64,000 nucleotides of DNA from Quercus robur. Taxonomy: Eukaryota > Streptophyta > Magnoliopsida > Fagales > Fagaceae. The notes under the pieces were generated by a model, which was not told the origin of the DNA, made no database searches, and saw only the letters and a program-made list of their open reading frames with translations. Position 1 is the first letter of the stretch. Every line of letters begins with the position of its first letter. Location: contig NC_065536.1 of NCBI RefSeq assembly GCF_932294415.1, forward strand, positions 46,287,854 through 46,351,853, read 5' to 3'. Below are positions 25,358 through 36,735 of the stretch, one piece after another. A program made the translations under genes and the position numbers.

Positions 25358-26205
25358 ACTTACCACCCCCTCTCCAATGCAGTCACTGCTTTGAAATAAG
25401 ATTACAGGAGAGTGCAAATTGTATATTACATTGATCTTAAATAGAAAATTCACTTGAAAAGGTACATCACAAAAACAACCATCTAGCAAATCATAGTGAA
25501 GAAGGGTGTACCTCCATGGTAGCTCAAAACTAGACCTGTACTATCAGTTCTATAGCCACAAAATTTCCATTGCGGATTTTTTTTTTTGGGATAGTTACAG
25601 CAACAGGGGAGTATATGTTTACTTTAAGGGAAAGTGCCAAGACAACCAAATGCAGCATTCATTCTTATTCAATCTGCAACAAAAAATAGAGCCATTAAAT
25701 TCCAGAAACACCCAAATGCAGCTTCAGTGTATAAGTGATGAATAATCTTTTCTGAAACACTGCAGAAGATGAGACTCACCAGATAACCATTTGTAGAAGA
25801 GATTATAGCAAGATTTTCTATGTGACTTCAATCAATCACCAGGATCTTTAAATTCAAAGGAAGCTCAATCACACCCGAAAATTCTAATCTGGTAAAGGAA
25901 CTTATGCAAGAAATTTTCAGTTGCAAAGGTCAAACACACAAAGATAAGTCATCACAATGGCCAGTTGTAAGTTTTACCCAGAGCTACCGTTGAGAATATT
26001 ATTTCTGCTTCTGCAGCTGATCTCACCAATCTCCATGCAGTATATTTATAGACTGCTAGCAAAGTATTAACCCCATTTTCTATAGCTATGATTTTTACAT
26101 TCAAAGTATAGAATTTCCACAGTAGTCATTTATCGGCAACCTGAAACCAAAACATATACAATAAGTATATTTTGATTGAAATTATTTTGCAGTTTTGGAA
26201 AGATA

Positions 26206-26322
26206 CAGTAACAACAACAACAAAGCCTTAGTCCCAAAATTTTGGCGTCGGCTATGGATCCTCAACATATTAGTTAGGGTCAGTCACATGTATTATTTTC
26301 CTCCATTCTATTCTATCTAACA
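26206..26322 (-). mobile_element. RTE-type LINE 3' end fragment
   Basis: On the minus strand about 115 bp encode a short frame beginning DRIEWRKIIHVTDPN, which matches the conserved C-terminal end of plant RTE-type non-LTR retrotransposons. A GTCGGCTATGGATCC-containing 3' tail (plus-strand reading) and a short (TTG)n terminus follow, seen on the plus strand as AACAACAACAACAAAGCC at 26210-26227. RTE elements typically end in short tandem repeats instead of long poly-A. The frame has stops, so this is a dead, heavily 5'-truncated copy. Confidence 0.7.
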
Positions 26323-28832
26323 GTTTCAGAAAGAATGAGGGGAAAAAAAAACAAAAGACAACTTTTGCTTGCAATTTGAGCTATGATAGAAAATGACATA
26401 TCAATAGGAGACGGGGAAGGCTATTCTGAAAATTACAGCAACTCATGAAAAGGGATCACATGGATGAGGTTTAGGCCAACTTTTAGATATGCTATGGACA
26501 AATGGCAGAACGTTTATAAAATGTGGCATGTTTAATTAGTGAAATGTTCCTAGAGAAGTGAATTGACTTACCAATGGTACAAAACTGAGAGATTTTTATA
26601 AAAAGATAATGAATAGTATATAATTTTTTCCACAAATTTAAATCTTAAAATATATTTTAGTCTTGCTAATTTTGAAAGCAAGTATGAGTATCTTCATCAA
26701 GCCTCTGACAAGGACAGTTTCCTACTTTTATCAATGAGCAATTTTACAAGAAATAGTTCTGGAGAACAAGTATGTTGCTGATATGCAAACATTATAATAT
26801 GTTATCAGTTGATTTTAGGAAACATACACTCTAATTCTCTTTGAAAGTGATAGGTGAAAATCTAATACAATTTTTTACTCCACTTTAACGCTCCATTTGA
26901 GGGTAGATTAGGACTCAAAATATTATTTTTATTGGGAGAAATATGCACAGAAGTCAAATAGTATTACAAAATGGATTGAAATAGTTGTATAATTCAGGTG
27001 ATAGTGGCAACTATGGAGTAAAAAGAAAACGTTGTAGTTGGCTTGTCAATTGTGTTTTGCAGCTTAACCCTACCAACAAACTAAATTCTCTGCTCTGCAA
27101 GATCAACCGTTGCTTTCCAAAAGCTAACATTCTATTAGTATAATGGAAATAGTTATAGATTTTTTCTTTTGGAGCAATGCAAAAGCACTTCATCCGTAAT
27201 AGATTACAAACAAAACTGCATTCACTAAAGAATATTATCCATGAAGAAATGCCCAGACATATAATATTCTGCTTAAACATAAAGATAACAAAGTTCTACC
27301 ACTAAATCTTGGCACCATTCCTTAGAGTAAATATGTTACCTTAGATATAAATCACTTGTCTTTAGTTCTTAGAATTGCCACCACTCATATTATAATCTAA
27401 TTTCTGATGAAAACTGACACTTGCGTGAGGCTTAGTAGATAGGGTAAATTAACAGTAGTAAAGTAGTATTAAACATTGGTGGCTGTTAACATCTGGTGTT
27501 CAATATGATGTACATGCTCTATTTCCAACCCTTTGACCAAAATACTTGAAGACCTCTGGCCTCTGGTCCCAGCCTTGAAACCAATAGCAAAAATATGAAG
27601 CCTCCCCTTTACTACTGGCTATTGATAGAGGAGAATTTAGAATATTCTATATATTTTTGGGATAAGATTATTCTAAGCTTTTTATCTTGCCAAGTATTAT
27701 TTTTTCACAAACCATTACCACCTACAACGTAACCAACAAATATTAAAGATTAAAGTCAAAATGTTGATGATTTTAGAAATCTGAATAAGATGTTTTAAGT
27801 TTTTGGAAGATCATGGTCTTAAATACCACAAATCACTGCATTTACTGAAAGTGCGATATGACACCAAATATTGCAATTAGTGAACTGTGACAATTGCACT
27901 TGCAGTGCAACAATATGCTGATATATCCACGCTACTTTCATATATCGCAAAAAATAATCCCTACCTAGTGAAATATGTAAGATGCAAGTTTGTGTATTCA
28001 GTCAAGGATTGAATCATTCAACTCTTCCTTTTTCTTTTCTTTTTTTGAGCTAAGATCCCACATATATTAGATTTTTTTTTCCCCTGCTTTTTGTTAGTGA
28101 ATATTTGATGTGAATAACTGAATATGAACTTATGTATATACATAAATCTATGTATATTATGCAAGGACAAACATATGTAGGCAGGTATGCATCACTGAAA
28201 CATCTAAATGATATTATAATATCTTACAAATAAAAGAATAATATATAGTAATAAATTTCTGCAAAAAAAATCATCACTGCGAATAGTATGAACATGAGCA
28301 TGAGAAAGGAAACAAGAATAAAAACAAATATGGCTCAAAGTACGCAAAACATCCATCTTAGTGTAAACATGACCAACTTATAAATAGGGTGTTAGAAGAC
28401 ATCCCCTTCCACACGCAAGCTTGATGGTGACAATGACATCGCATGCCGACAAACTCACAGAATGAGAATGGCATGCTGGTAAACTATGATGACGAGTACG
28501 AATTCAACATTCATGACTATGAAAAACAAATTTAAAAATATAAGGCAATATCCCACCATCATTACAGGGTATGCTTTATTGACACAACTTGTCGTGCTGA
28601 TCAGGTAAGCTGAGATCCACATTTATAACCCCCCTAAACCATCCCCCACCCCCGGTGCACCCTTCCCCCAAAAAAAGAGAAAAATAAATAATAATAATAA
28701 TAAAATAAAAAGAAAATAATAATAATAAAAAAAAAGGGAGTATATTGGGGGAAAAAAAAGCATTCAAGGGAGAAAGAAGTTTAGAAGGTGAGAAATCGAA
28801 CTCAATAAAGACGAATACTCAATCATGTGCTT

Positions 28833-28881
<49 letters not shown>

Positions 28882-30479
28882 AGTACTCTGTCACTTAAAC
28901 CTGCTGTGCAAAAGATCTTGAAGAGGGATGCATGATGCAAAAAGAATATTCTAGTTTAGTCTTTTTTTTAATTTTAGTAGTCAACTGTAAGTTGATTGTT
29001 CAATTGAATTTTATTTTAGGTCTTAGTAGTTAATTAGGTTAGTACTTTATTTAATTTCCTAGAGTCCAGGTTATTTTTGTAATTTAGTAATTGGCTTTCC
29101 TAAGTTAACTAGAATTAGGATTTAGCTTTAGTAGTCTATATGAGCATGTTATTAGGTTTGTTTTAGTAGTCTATATAAGTGTATTATATAGATGGGGATT
29201 TTTCCAATGATGTGGTACTGACTTTAGCCAACTGAAGTGCTGACTCCTAAGTTTGTTCTCTCTTGCTTGGCACTGACTCCAAGTAAGCGTAGATGTTGAT
29301 TCCTAGGTTATCTCCTCACCCCTCTCCCCCCCCCCCCCCCCAAACTCTCCGTCTTTGTTTCCATCCAATTTGATTTTATGTTGTGTCAATTTTGGTAACA
29401 GACCAAATTCAATTGTGGATTAAAGAAATGTTATTGATGTTCAAGAATTGTTTGTAAAGTTCGAACAATATTAACACCCAGCTTGAGTCATTAGAACCCT
29501 CTAGGATGACTAGTCATGATAAAACATCTCACTCAGGACCCAATGAAATTCCCACTTCCCACACAAGAGACAACATTTGAAATGAGATATCTTAGTAATG
29601 AAGGAACATCAAGTACCAACAAAACTTAGTGTTGAAAGAGAAGTACAAGTGCCAAGAGCTATTGCTTCAACGTTGGTGGAGCAAGAATATACTATAGAGC
29701 CTAAAACAAGGTGAAATATCTAAACTATGTGTAATAGATTCAGCCTGTTGAAGAGTCAAATATGTTGTTTACCACTGAAAGTGAAGATTTTCCACTACTT
29801 AATGAGAAGAAAGTTTAACAAGAGAGCAATAAATTAGAGGGTGCACATGTTGTGAAAAGTGAACTTGATGCATCTACTACATCAACCTTCCATGGTGCAT
29901 GAAGTTAAATATTTTGACGAAGTGGAAAGGACATATACAATGGTGCTCTATGTGCCTAAATATAAGGTTGTATTATTTGCGACACTAATTCCAACCTGAG
30001 ACAAATTTAATGATGTGGTGGAATGCATGGCTTCTATGTTCTTAGTGTTGCCAAAAGTGATCCAAAATTTGGTGCAAGTGTCAGATGCCAGATCTCGTAT
30101 CCCTCAACACTTGAAAACTCAAGATCAAGTTTTCTCCGACCAGGGAACAATGATGCAGGACGTGCAAAGATATTCTTATCCTAATGATGCAGGACAGTGG
30201 TGGGAAAATAGTGATAAAAGAGGAAAAGAAGATAAATGGGACAAATCCTAAGCTTTACCACCTAGAATCTGCCTGACATCCTTAGGCATCTCCACCAAAG
30301 GGTGTTTGGCATCACCACCAAACAACAGAAAAACATTCATAATTTAGTTTTATTTCAAAGGAAAGTTTAAACAATAAATTCTAATATAACTTTCGGTGCC
30401 CTTCAATTTGCTGTTGCATCCGTTTTTTGCTTTTGTCCACGTCCCCAAGGGAGGAACCATGAATTTGACTCCTAACTGT
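26323..30479. other. intergenic DNA without a supported gene
   Basis: Landmarks are a TA microsatellite (28838-28878) and a poly-C run (about 29325-29341). Around 29580-30250 the plus strand has a less AT-biased texture with broken frames, including 78 codons at 30015-30251 ending in a lysine/tryptophan-rich tail. This resembles decayed coding or retroelement sequence, but I do not recognise it. Confidence 0.4.
28838..28878. repeat. (TA)n microsatellite
   Basis: About 20 uninterrupted TA units. Confidence 0.97.
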
Positions 30480-31316
30480 TTTTTTTTTTTTTTTTTGATA
30501 AGTAAGAAGAGAATATTATTAATAAAAGAAAAGCAAGAGAAACACACAGAGTTCATGATAGTGAACAAAGGAAAAAAAGAAACAACAAGACAAAAACAGC
30601 CCCTAATCTATTCTAATAGAAGAAATAAAATCTGTAAGGGTAGAACAATCCGAGAAACCCCAACATCGAGACCAATCAAAGAGGGTCATCTGGCAAAACT
30701 CTAATAACTGAACCACAGTTTTCCCCTCATCCTCAAAAGCCCGCCGATTCCGTTCAAACCAAATAATCCACATTAAACAGCCTGGGACCAAATCCCAAAT
30801 ATCAGAACTATACTTCCCAAGCCAATGAAACCAACAAAATAATAAGTCCTCAACTGAACCTAGCATGACCCAATCGATCCCAAACAACCGAAACATATAC
30901 ATCCACAAAGAATGAGCTATCGGACAAAAAAGTAACAAGTGATCCACAGATTCCGCATTACAACAGCACAAATAACAACAATTCGCCAAAGAGCGACCAC
31001 GAAGCATAAGATTATCCAAAGTTAGAATCTGACCATGAACTGCTGTCCACATAAAAAAAGCCACCCTTTTAGGAACCTTAACTTTCCAAATACCCTTCCA
31101 AGGTAAGGTGGAGGGAGCTGCATTTCAAATCTTATGATAGAAAGACGGAGTATCAAACTTCTCACTGCCATTAAGATCCCAACAAAGCCTGTCACACCCT
31201 CCATCCCTAGGGATTCGGGTTTGGATGAAATGAAGAAAGGAGTAGGAAGCCGCCAACTCCCAATCATTGAATTCCCTCTGAAATCTTAAACTCCACACTC
31301 TGTCATTATCACCCAC
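30480..31316 (-). mobile_element. L1-type LINE, 5'-truncated, with poly-A tail
   Basis: The element lies on the minus strand. Its 3' end carries a poly-A tail (poly-T on the plus strand, about 30480-30497). Upstream lies the C-terminal part of ORF2. The reverse transcriptase and endonuclease parts are absent, as is usual for 5'-truncated LINE insertions. A clear target duplication was not found. Confidence 0.85.
30603..31316 (-). pseudogene. LINE ORF2 C-terminal zinc-binding domain (zf-RVT), broken
   Basis: A continuous minus-strand frame of about 237 codons runs from 31316 to 30603, interrupted by one in-frame TGA near 31125. It shows the usual end of plant L1 ORF2: a VWSLRFQREFNDWE-like lead, then the region ending VAFFMWTAVHGQILTLDNL, then the zinc-binding motif CYLCCCNAESVDHLLLFC (C-x2-C, H-x4-C), then the tryptophan-rich tail with WIIWFERNRR. 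In intact elements this region follows the reverse transcriptase and is thought to assist RNA binding. The TGA lies where the family has an arginine codon, consistent with CGA-to-TGA decay. It is not a host gene. Confidence 0.85.
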
Positions 31317-32032
31317 TGAAGAGAACTTATAATCTTTTAAACTCTAGTGATTATATAAATGTTGTCTAGTTTGATATTAGGTTTGTACAACAAAATAAAT
31401 AATTAATTAAAAAAAAGAACTCGGTATCTTTAAAATTTATAGAATCTCAACAATGATATTTCATAGAATAAAATTCAATTATTATCATCTTCATAGTGAA
31501 TTATTAAAATTTTCATTGGCAATATAAATTACTAAGTTTTCTACCAAAGTGAATAAATAAACTTACAATGAAACCAATGAAGTCTTCAAAATTATGAATG
31601 ATTCAAAACTTTAAGAGTATTGTTAAGAAACAAATGCAATTGAGAAAAAAGTACATTATTTCTATAATTATTGGTATGTTAGTCAATTCTTTTTCTTTTG
31701 TTTTTAGAACATTGTTTGAGAACTTGAAAATTTTTTGTGGGGGGGGGGGGGGGGGGGGGAGGAGGGGGGGCGCCCAGCTCCTAATTTTGTAATGAATCCT
31801 TTAGAAATTTTCACTAATATATAGTAGAAAAAATTGTTTTAAATTTTTGGGGGGGCAATGTAGTTCTGCCCCTGCACGTATCTTATAGACCAGCAGCCAG
31901 AACAAGAAGACTTATATACAAGATCTACATTCATGTTTACAATGCAATGATGCTATTTTGCACAAGTAAAACTATCATTGCATACAACAAGAATTAAAAT
32001 GCAATGGTTAAGTAGGACAAATAGAAACAAAG
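31317..32032. other. intergenic DNA, no gene seen
   Basis: AT-rich, with a G-rich tract at about 31738-31769. Confidence 0.55.
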
Positions 32033-33075
32033 TGACAGAGGACAAGGGGGAACAAAGAAAAATCATGTATAGAATTCATGGGTCAGATCTCGTAGCGCTC
32101 AAGTAGCTTGGATTTAGAGGAATTACAGTTAGGGTTTTGGTTGCGGAAAAGAAAAAAGCTGAAAATAATATGGATTATAGGCTTTCTAATAGGGAAAAGG
32201 AATAGTAGGTGTTAGAATTGGTTGATTAAATGATCAAATTTATCATATTCCAAAAGCTTAAGCTTTTGGAACAATCAGTAACCTAACATGGTATCAAAGC
32301 AAGAGGTCCTAAATTCGATCCTTGTCTCCTCCACTCTACTTTCCATTTAAATTCCCACATGTTAAGCCTCACCTATTAAAAAGGTAGTTTCGGCCCACAT
32401 ATGAGGGAGAGTGTTAGAATTGTGTGGTTAGAACAATCAGTAATTTGACAATAGGATGGGGATAAATAAATAAATAAAAGATTTGGCTTCCTGTTCCAGG
32501 GCTGTGAACAGTAATGGGGCTGTTTAAAGGTTATTTGGGGTTATTGATGGATAGGTAGCTTAGGGTTTTGAATTTTGAATTTTTTATGAAGGCAGTGAGA
32601 AATTCAATCTCAATTTTTTTTTTTTTTGTGTCAAAGATAGTTTTGTAATTTCCTAATTCTTGGACATGGGCCACTAGGTCTTATTTTGGATTTTAGGGTT
32701 TAAAGGGTGACAAACTCGTGCGTTTCCAAGGGTTTAAGTTTTAGGGAATTTAAAAACAAACAGGGGAAAACAATAAACTTCTAGGCTTCACACTTTAAGA
32801 TTTCCTTAACATCACACCTCGGAGAAGGTCACACAAACCTCAAATAATGCTTCAAAACCTCTTAATTTAGAAAACTTATACTCCTTTCCCCTCTCAAATT
32901 AAACTATAAAAGCATTACATCCCTTTAAATATAAAACGAATACCTATTCTTGTAGAACTTGGACTTCTTAAAATCCTAAAAAGAGTCGGACCCCTTGGGC
33001 CTTTACTACTAAGACCAACTAAAAAACAACTTTAATAAAATTCAAAAACTTATGGACCATTGATACAGCCCATTG
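32033..33075 (-). repeat. 3' LTR of gag-only element 1 (contains a TRIM)
   Basis: It starts near TGACAGAGGACAAGGGGGAAC on the plus strand and ends near GATACAGCCCATTGA. It shares order and motifs with 34388-35101 (GTTAGGGTTT, TAGGCTTCACAC, ATTTCCTT, TCCTTTCCCCTC). It is about 800 bp once the 241-bp TRIM insertion is removed. Confidence 0.65.
32210..32450 (+). mobile_element. TRIM (miniature LTR retrotransposon), 241 bp
   Basis: The terminal repeats begin TGTTAGAATTG at 32210 and 32412 and end TAACA/TGACA at 32288 and 32450. The second copy is internally shortened. TGGTATCAAAGC (32289-32300) directly follows the first repeat and differs by one base from the initiator-tRNA-Met binding site. 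ATGAGGGAGAG (32401-32411) before the second repeat is the polypurine tract. The flanks GTAGG and ATAGG are a near-perfect 5-bp target duplication. The related LTR copies read straight through this point (GAATAGTAGGATTTGGG), confirming an insertion. The first repeat holds a perfect 20-bp palindrome at 32250-32269. Confidence 0.88.
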
Positions 33076-33292
33076 AGGTGTTCAAATAAGAATCTTGACT
33101 TCTTGAAGTGCGTCCATAAACACTGAATAAAACAATTGAATTTGAATTTTCTTTCTTTTATTTGTCTAAGGTATCAATGATGATAATGATACACCCACCA
33201 AACTAACTAAACCGTTGAACCATTAAACTTTCCAGGTATGACAAAATCAATATCTTGAAAAGTTGATGTATGCAATAGAGCTTTTTGCTTTG

Positions 33293-34330
33293 CTAAGCAA
33301 CATGAACCTGGGAATAAGATGCTTCGACCTTTATATCCTTCACTTTTGCCTTGTATTTATACATCGATTGCTCAATTTCAGCTTCATTAGCAATTTCCAT
33401 CCCTTTAGAGTCTTGTTTTATTATAAGATCTTCATTTGTTTCAGCTTTGACCTTATTGAGAATGGTAGTTGAGACTGATTTCTGCAATTCCAATCCTTGA
33501 ACAAATGGCACTTTATAAATGCATTGATCCTTTATCATATTTCCATTTATTGTCACTCAAAATCCTCTTGCTAATATGCTTGTATCTCTCCTATGTTACT
33601 AGATAACTTGTACCTTTGACAAAATCAACAGCTACATATGACATAAATATTTCGATAATTTTTTCAAAAACAAATCAATGCAATTCTTGGATATATTAGC
33701 TTGAATTCGAGGCATTTCTCTAGGATGGTCGGCTAATGTTTTGGTAGCTTCTGTTGCTACAACAGAAATTATAGGTTCTGGTTCTTTGCCTTTATCTTGA
33801 AACTTCCCTTTGCCAAGCAATTCAGAAACCTTCTTTACATCAGAAGTTTCTGTTTTTGACCTTCTTTCTGTTTTTGGGCTCTCTTCATGCTTTTTAAGCA
33901 TTTGGACATCCTGTTTAGCTTTTTTTCTTCTTGCTGTTCAAATTTTAGACCAGGCTATTCTAGCATTTTAGAATGCTGTCTTTGAAATTCAGCTTTTCCT
34001 AAATATTGCATATTCCTTTACTTTATGATCAGATCTAAAACTTTTGTTATCATTTCCCACATGATAGTTGTATCAATAACTTCTTGAAGATTAAAATATT
34101 GTAGTAGACATCTTCTCTTGAATTTCATATCTCATCCCACACTTAAATTGAGCAATTGTCAAGTGCTTGCATTCAACAACTCACATTTGATAGTTAGTTT
34201 ACCAAACATTCTAGCATAATCAATCACTAATAGATTACCTTGTGAAAACTAACAATCTCATCATAAAGTCTTAGTTTAAGTCAATCTTGAAAAATCTTTT
34301 CTTAAGATGCATCTGTCACTCCAACGCATC
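33293..34330 (-). pseudogene. decayed gag-like internal region of element 1
   Basis: Read on the minus strand after the primer-binding site, broken frames around 34300-34000 include FKCGMRYEIQEKM and a following VIDTTIMWEM-like stretch. These resemble the retrotransposon gag domain of Ty3 elements, where a short arginine/glycine segment precedes a helical EI-x-E-x-M block. Further downstream are two lysine/glutamate-rich frames of 89 and 87 codons (33901-33632 and 33556-33293) with no zinc knuckle. Many stops and frameshifts separate them. No pol domain follows before the 3' LTR. Confidence 0.5.
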
Positions 34331-34387
34331 GTTGAAGTCACGTAAAATCTATAACTATGTGAAATGCAACCTGCTCTGATACTAAAA

Positions 34388-34697
34388 TATAGGACAAGGG
34401 TGAACAAAGCAAAATCATCTGGCAGTGCTTGGGCAGCTTGGATTTTGAAGAGTTAGGGTTAGGGTTTGGTGGGAAAAAAGCTGGAAAATGATAAGGATTA
34501 TAGGAATATAATAGGGAAAGTAAATAGTAAGATTTGGGAATGAAACAAAAGGAAAAACCAAGATTTGGAGTGGCGTTCAAGGTCTGTGAAAAATAACATT
34601 TGAACAGTAATAGGGTGGTCTAAGGATTATTTGGGGTTATTTGATTGGTGGGTGGGTTAAGATTTTGAAGTTTTGGATTTTAGGGTGACAAACAAAC

Positions 34698-34743
<46 letters not shown>

Positions 34744-35101
34744 ATTTGCAAGGGTTTAGTTTCTGGGAATTTAAGAAGGAAAAGGAAAAAACAATAAACT
34801 TCTAGGCATCACACCTAGGATTTCCTTGGCATCACAACTTAGAGAAGGTTGTATCAGACAAGCCCCAAATAAAGCTCATAGCCTCTAAAAGTTTGGAAAA
34901 CTTATTCTCCTTCCCTCTAAAATGAAAGAATTACATCCCTTTAAATATAAAACTAATACCTATTCCTAAAAGAAATTGGACTTCTTAAAACCCTAATAAG
35001 AGTTGGACCGCTTTGGCCTTTACTACTAAACCCAACTAAATAACTACACTAAAATAAAATCCTAGAATAAGACCTAATGGACTATTACTACAGCCTGTCC
35101 A
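34388..35101 (-). repeat. 5' LTR of gag-only element 1
   Basis: A repeat related to 32033-33075, next to the primer-binding site. It carries a TA microsatellite at 34701-34745. Its right edge ...GCCTGTCCA gives a TG start on the minus strand. Confidence 0.65.
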
Positions 35102-35167
35102 GTGATTAGGAAATTACAAAATTTTCCCTGACACTTAGAAATAAATAAAATAGAGATTGAATTCTCA

Positions 35168-36735
35168 CTACCTGCATCACAAAGTCAAATCAGATTTAGA
35201 TTTCATGGGTTGGACAGCTCTGATTTCGAGGATTCAAGGTTAGGGATTGGTGGAAAAAATGCAAGAAAATAGTGAGGAATATAGGATTTCAAATGGTGAA
35301 AAGGAATAGTAGGATTTGGGAATGAAATAAAACAAAAGGCCAAGATCCAGGGTTGCTGTTCCAAGGTTGTAAATAGTAACCCAAATAGTGTTTTGATTCT
35401 ACATGAGGTATTTTGGGCTATTTGTTGGATGGGTGATTTAGGGTGCGAAGTTTGGATTTTAGGGTTTAAAAGGTGACAAATCAATGCATATTTGCAAGGT
35501 TTTAAGCTGCTAGGAATTTAAGAACAACAAAGAAAAACAATAAATTTTAAGGCTTCACTCCTAGGATTTCCTTGGTACCACGTCGGAGAAAGTTGTATCA
35601 CACAAAACTCAAATAAAGCGTCATACCTTCTGAAAATTTAGAAAACTTATTTTCCTTCTCTTGAATAGAAAGCATTGCATCCACATTAATAGATGACTAA
35701 TACCTATTCCCAGTACAACTTGGACTTCTTGAAACCCTAATAAGACTTGGACTTGGATTCCTTGGGCTTTACTACTAAGCCTAAACTAAAGATTAATACC
35801 TATTTTTCTTTTTTCTTTTTTCCTTTTTCCCTGATTGCTTGTTCAAATTTAACAGCAGATGTTCTAACTTTTTCGAATGTTGTCATGGAAAATCAGCTTT
35901 CTGTCATACATATAGTGGATTCCTTCACTTTATGATTAGATCCAAAAACCCTAGTGATAGTTTTCCACACGATAGTTGTATCAATAACTTCTTGGAGATC
36001 AGAAAACCTGTAGAGTGGGAAATTTTCTCTCAAATATCAGATCTTAGCCAACACTTGAATCAAGCAATTGTCATGTGTTCACATTCAACTACTCCACATT
36101 TGATAGTTAGCTCATCAAACTTTCTAGTATAAGCAATTACTCATACATTACCTTGGTGAAAACCATCTCATTGTAAAGTCTTTGTCTAAATCTATATTGA
36201 AGAACCTTTTCTTTAAGCGCATCTGTAACTCCTTCTATCCCATCATTGAAGGCATGTAAAATCTACCACCATGTGAAAACATATGGTGTAACCCACTTTG
36301 AAACCAAAATTGATGTAGGAAAAAGGAGAACAAAAGAATTCCTAAGTCAGGTCTGGCAGGAATTAGGGTTAGGGTTTTGTGGGAAAAGGCCAGAAAATAG
36401 TAAGGAATATAGGGTTTCTAATGGTGAAAAGAAATTAGAAGGATTTGGGGATGAAATAAAGGACAAAAGCTAAGGTCCGGGTTGCTGTTCCAGGGTTGCA
36501 AATGGTAACCAGTGAACAAAGTTTTGGCACTTTGTGGGGTATTTGGGCAATTTGATGGATGGGTGGTTAGGATTTTGAAGTTTTGAATTTTAGGTTTTAA
36601 AATGTGACAAATCAATGCGCACTTGCAAGGTTTTAAGTTGTTGGGAATTTAGAAATAGAAAAGAAAAACAATAAACATCTAGGCACCGCACCTAGGATTT
36701 CCTTTGAGAACGTTATCACACAAACCTCAAACAAT
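35168..36735 (-). mobile_element. gag-only LTR retrotransposon, copy 2, partial
   Basis: This is a second member of the same family immediately to the right of copy 1. The left LTR (about 35168-35825, truncated), the internal part (about 35826-36312) and the right LTR (36313 to about 36735) align in the same order with copy 1. For example, ACGATAGTTGTATCAATAACTTCTTGGAGAT near 35969 corresponds to the segment near 34058. The primer-binding site is decayed to a CACTTTGAAACC-like stretch just left of the LTR start TGATGTAGGAAA (36313). The internal segment has lost the lysine-rich frames seen in copy 1. No pol sequence is present. Confidence 0.65.

Larger units (their letters stand above)
20634..26205. 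other. long intergenic stretch with simple repeats and no supported gene
   Basis: No domain-bearing frame is seen. Landmarks are a poly-G run (about 22510-22539), mixed poly-T runs (22700-22745, 24403-24429), a TTA/ATT microsatellite (23364-23414), an ATC run (24838-24855) and an inverted repeat at 25262-25357. The longest frame, 134 codons on the minus strand at 23635-24039, has no recognisable motif. Confidence 0.5.
32033..35101 (-). mobile_element. gag-only LTR retrotransposon, copy 1 (TR-GAG-like)
   Basis: Two related long repeats (32033 to about 33075, and about 34388 to 35101) bracket about 1.3 kb of internal DNA. On the minus strand the right-hand repeat is followed by TAGTATCAGAGC (34373-34384 on the plus strand), one base from the usual plant primer-binding site for initiator tRNA-Met. 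That fixes the orientation as minus. The internal region contains decayed gag-like sequence and lysine-rich frames but no protease, reverse transcriptase or integrase, so the element is non-autonomous. A TRIM element lies in the left repeat. Clear 5-bp target duplications were not found, so the outer edges are approximate. Confidence 0.7.

Noticed and set aside
30015..30251. 78-codon plus-strand frame with a KEDKWDKS end
   Set aside because: Sits in a stretch with many broken frames and is not recognised; too little support for a gene call.
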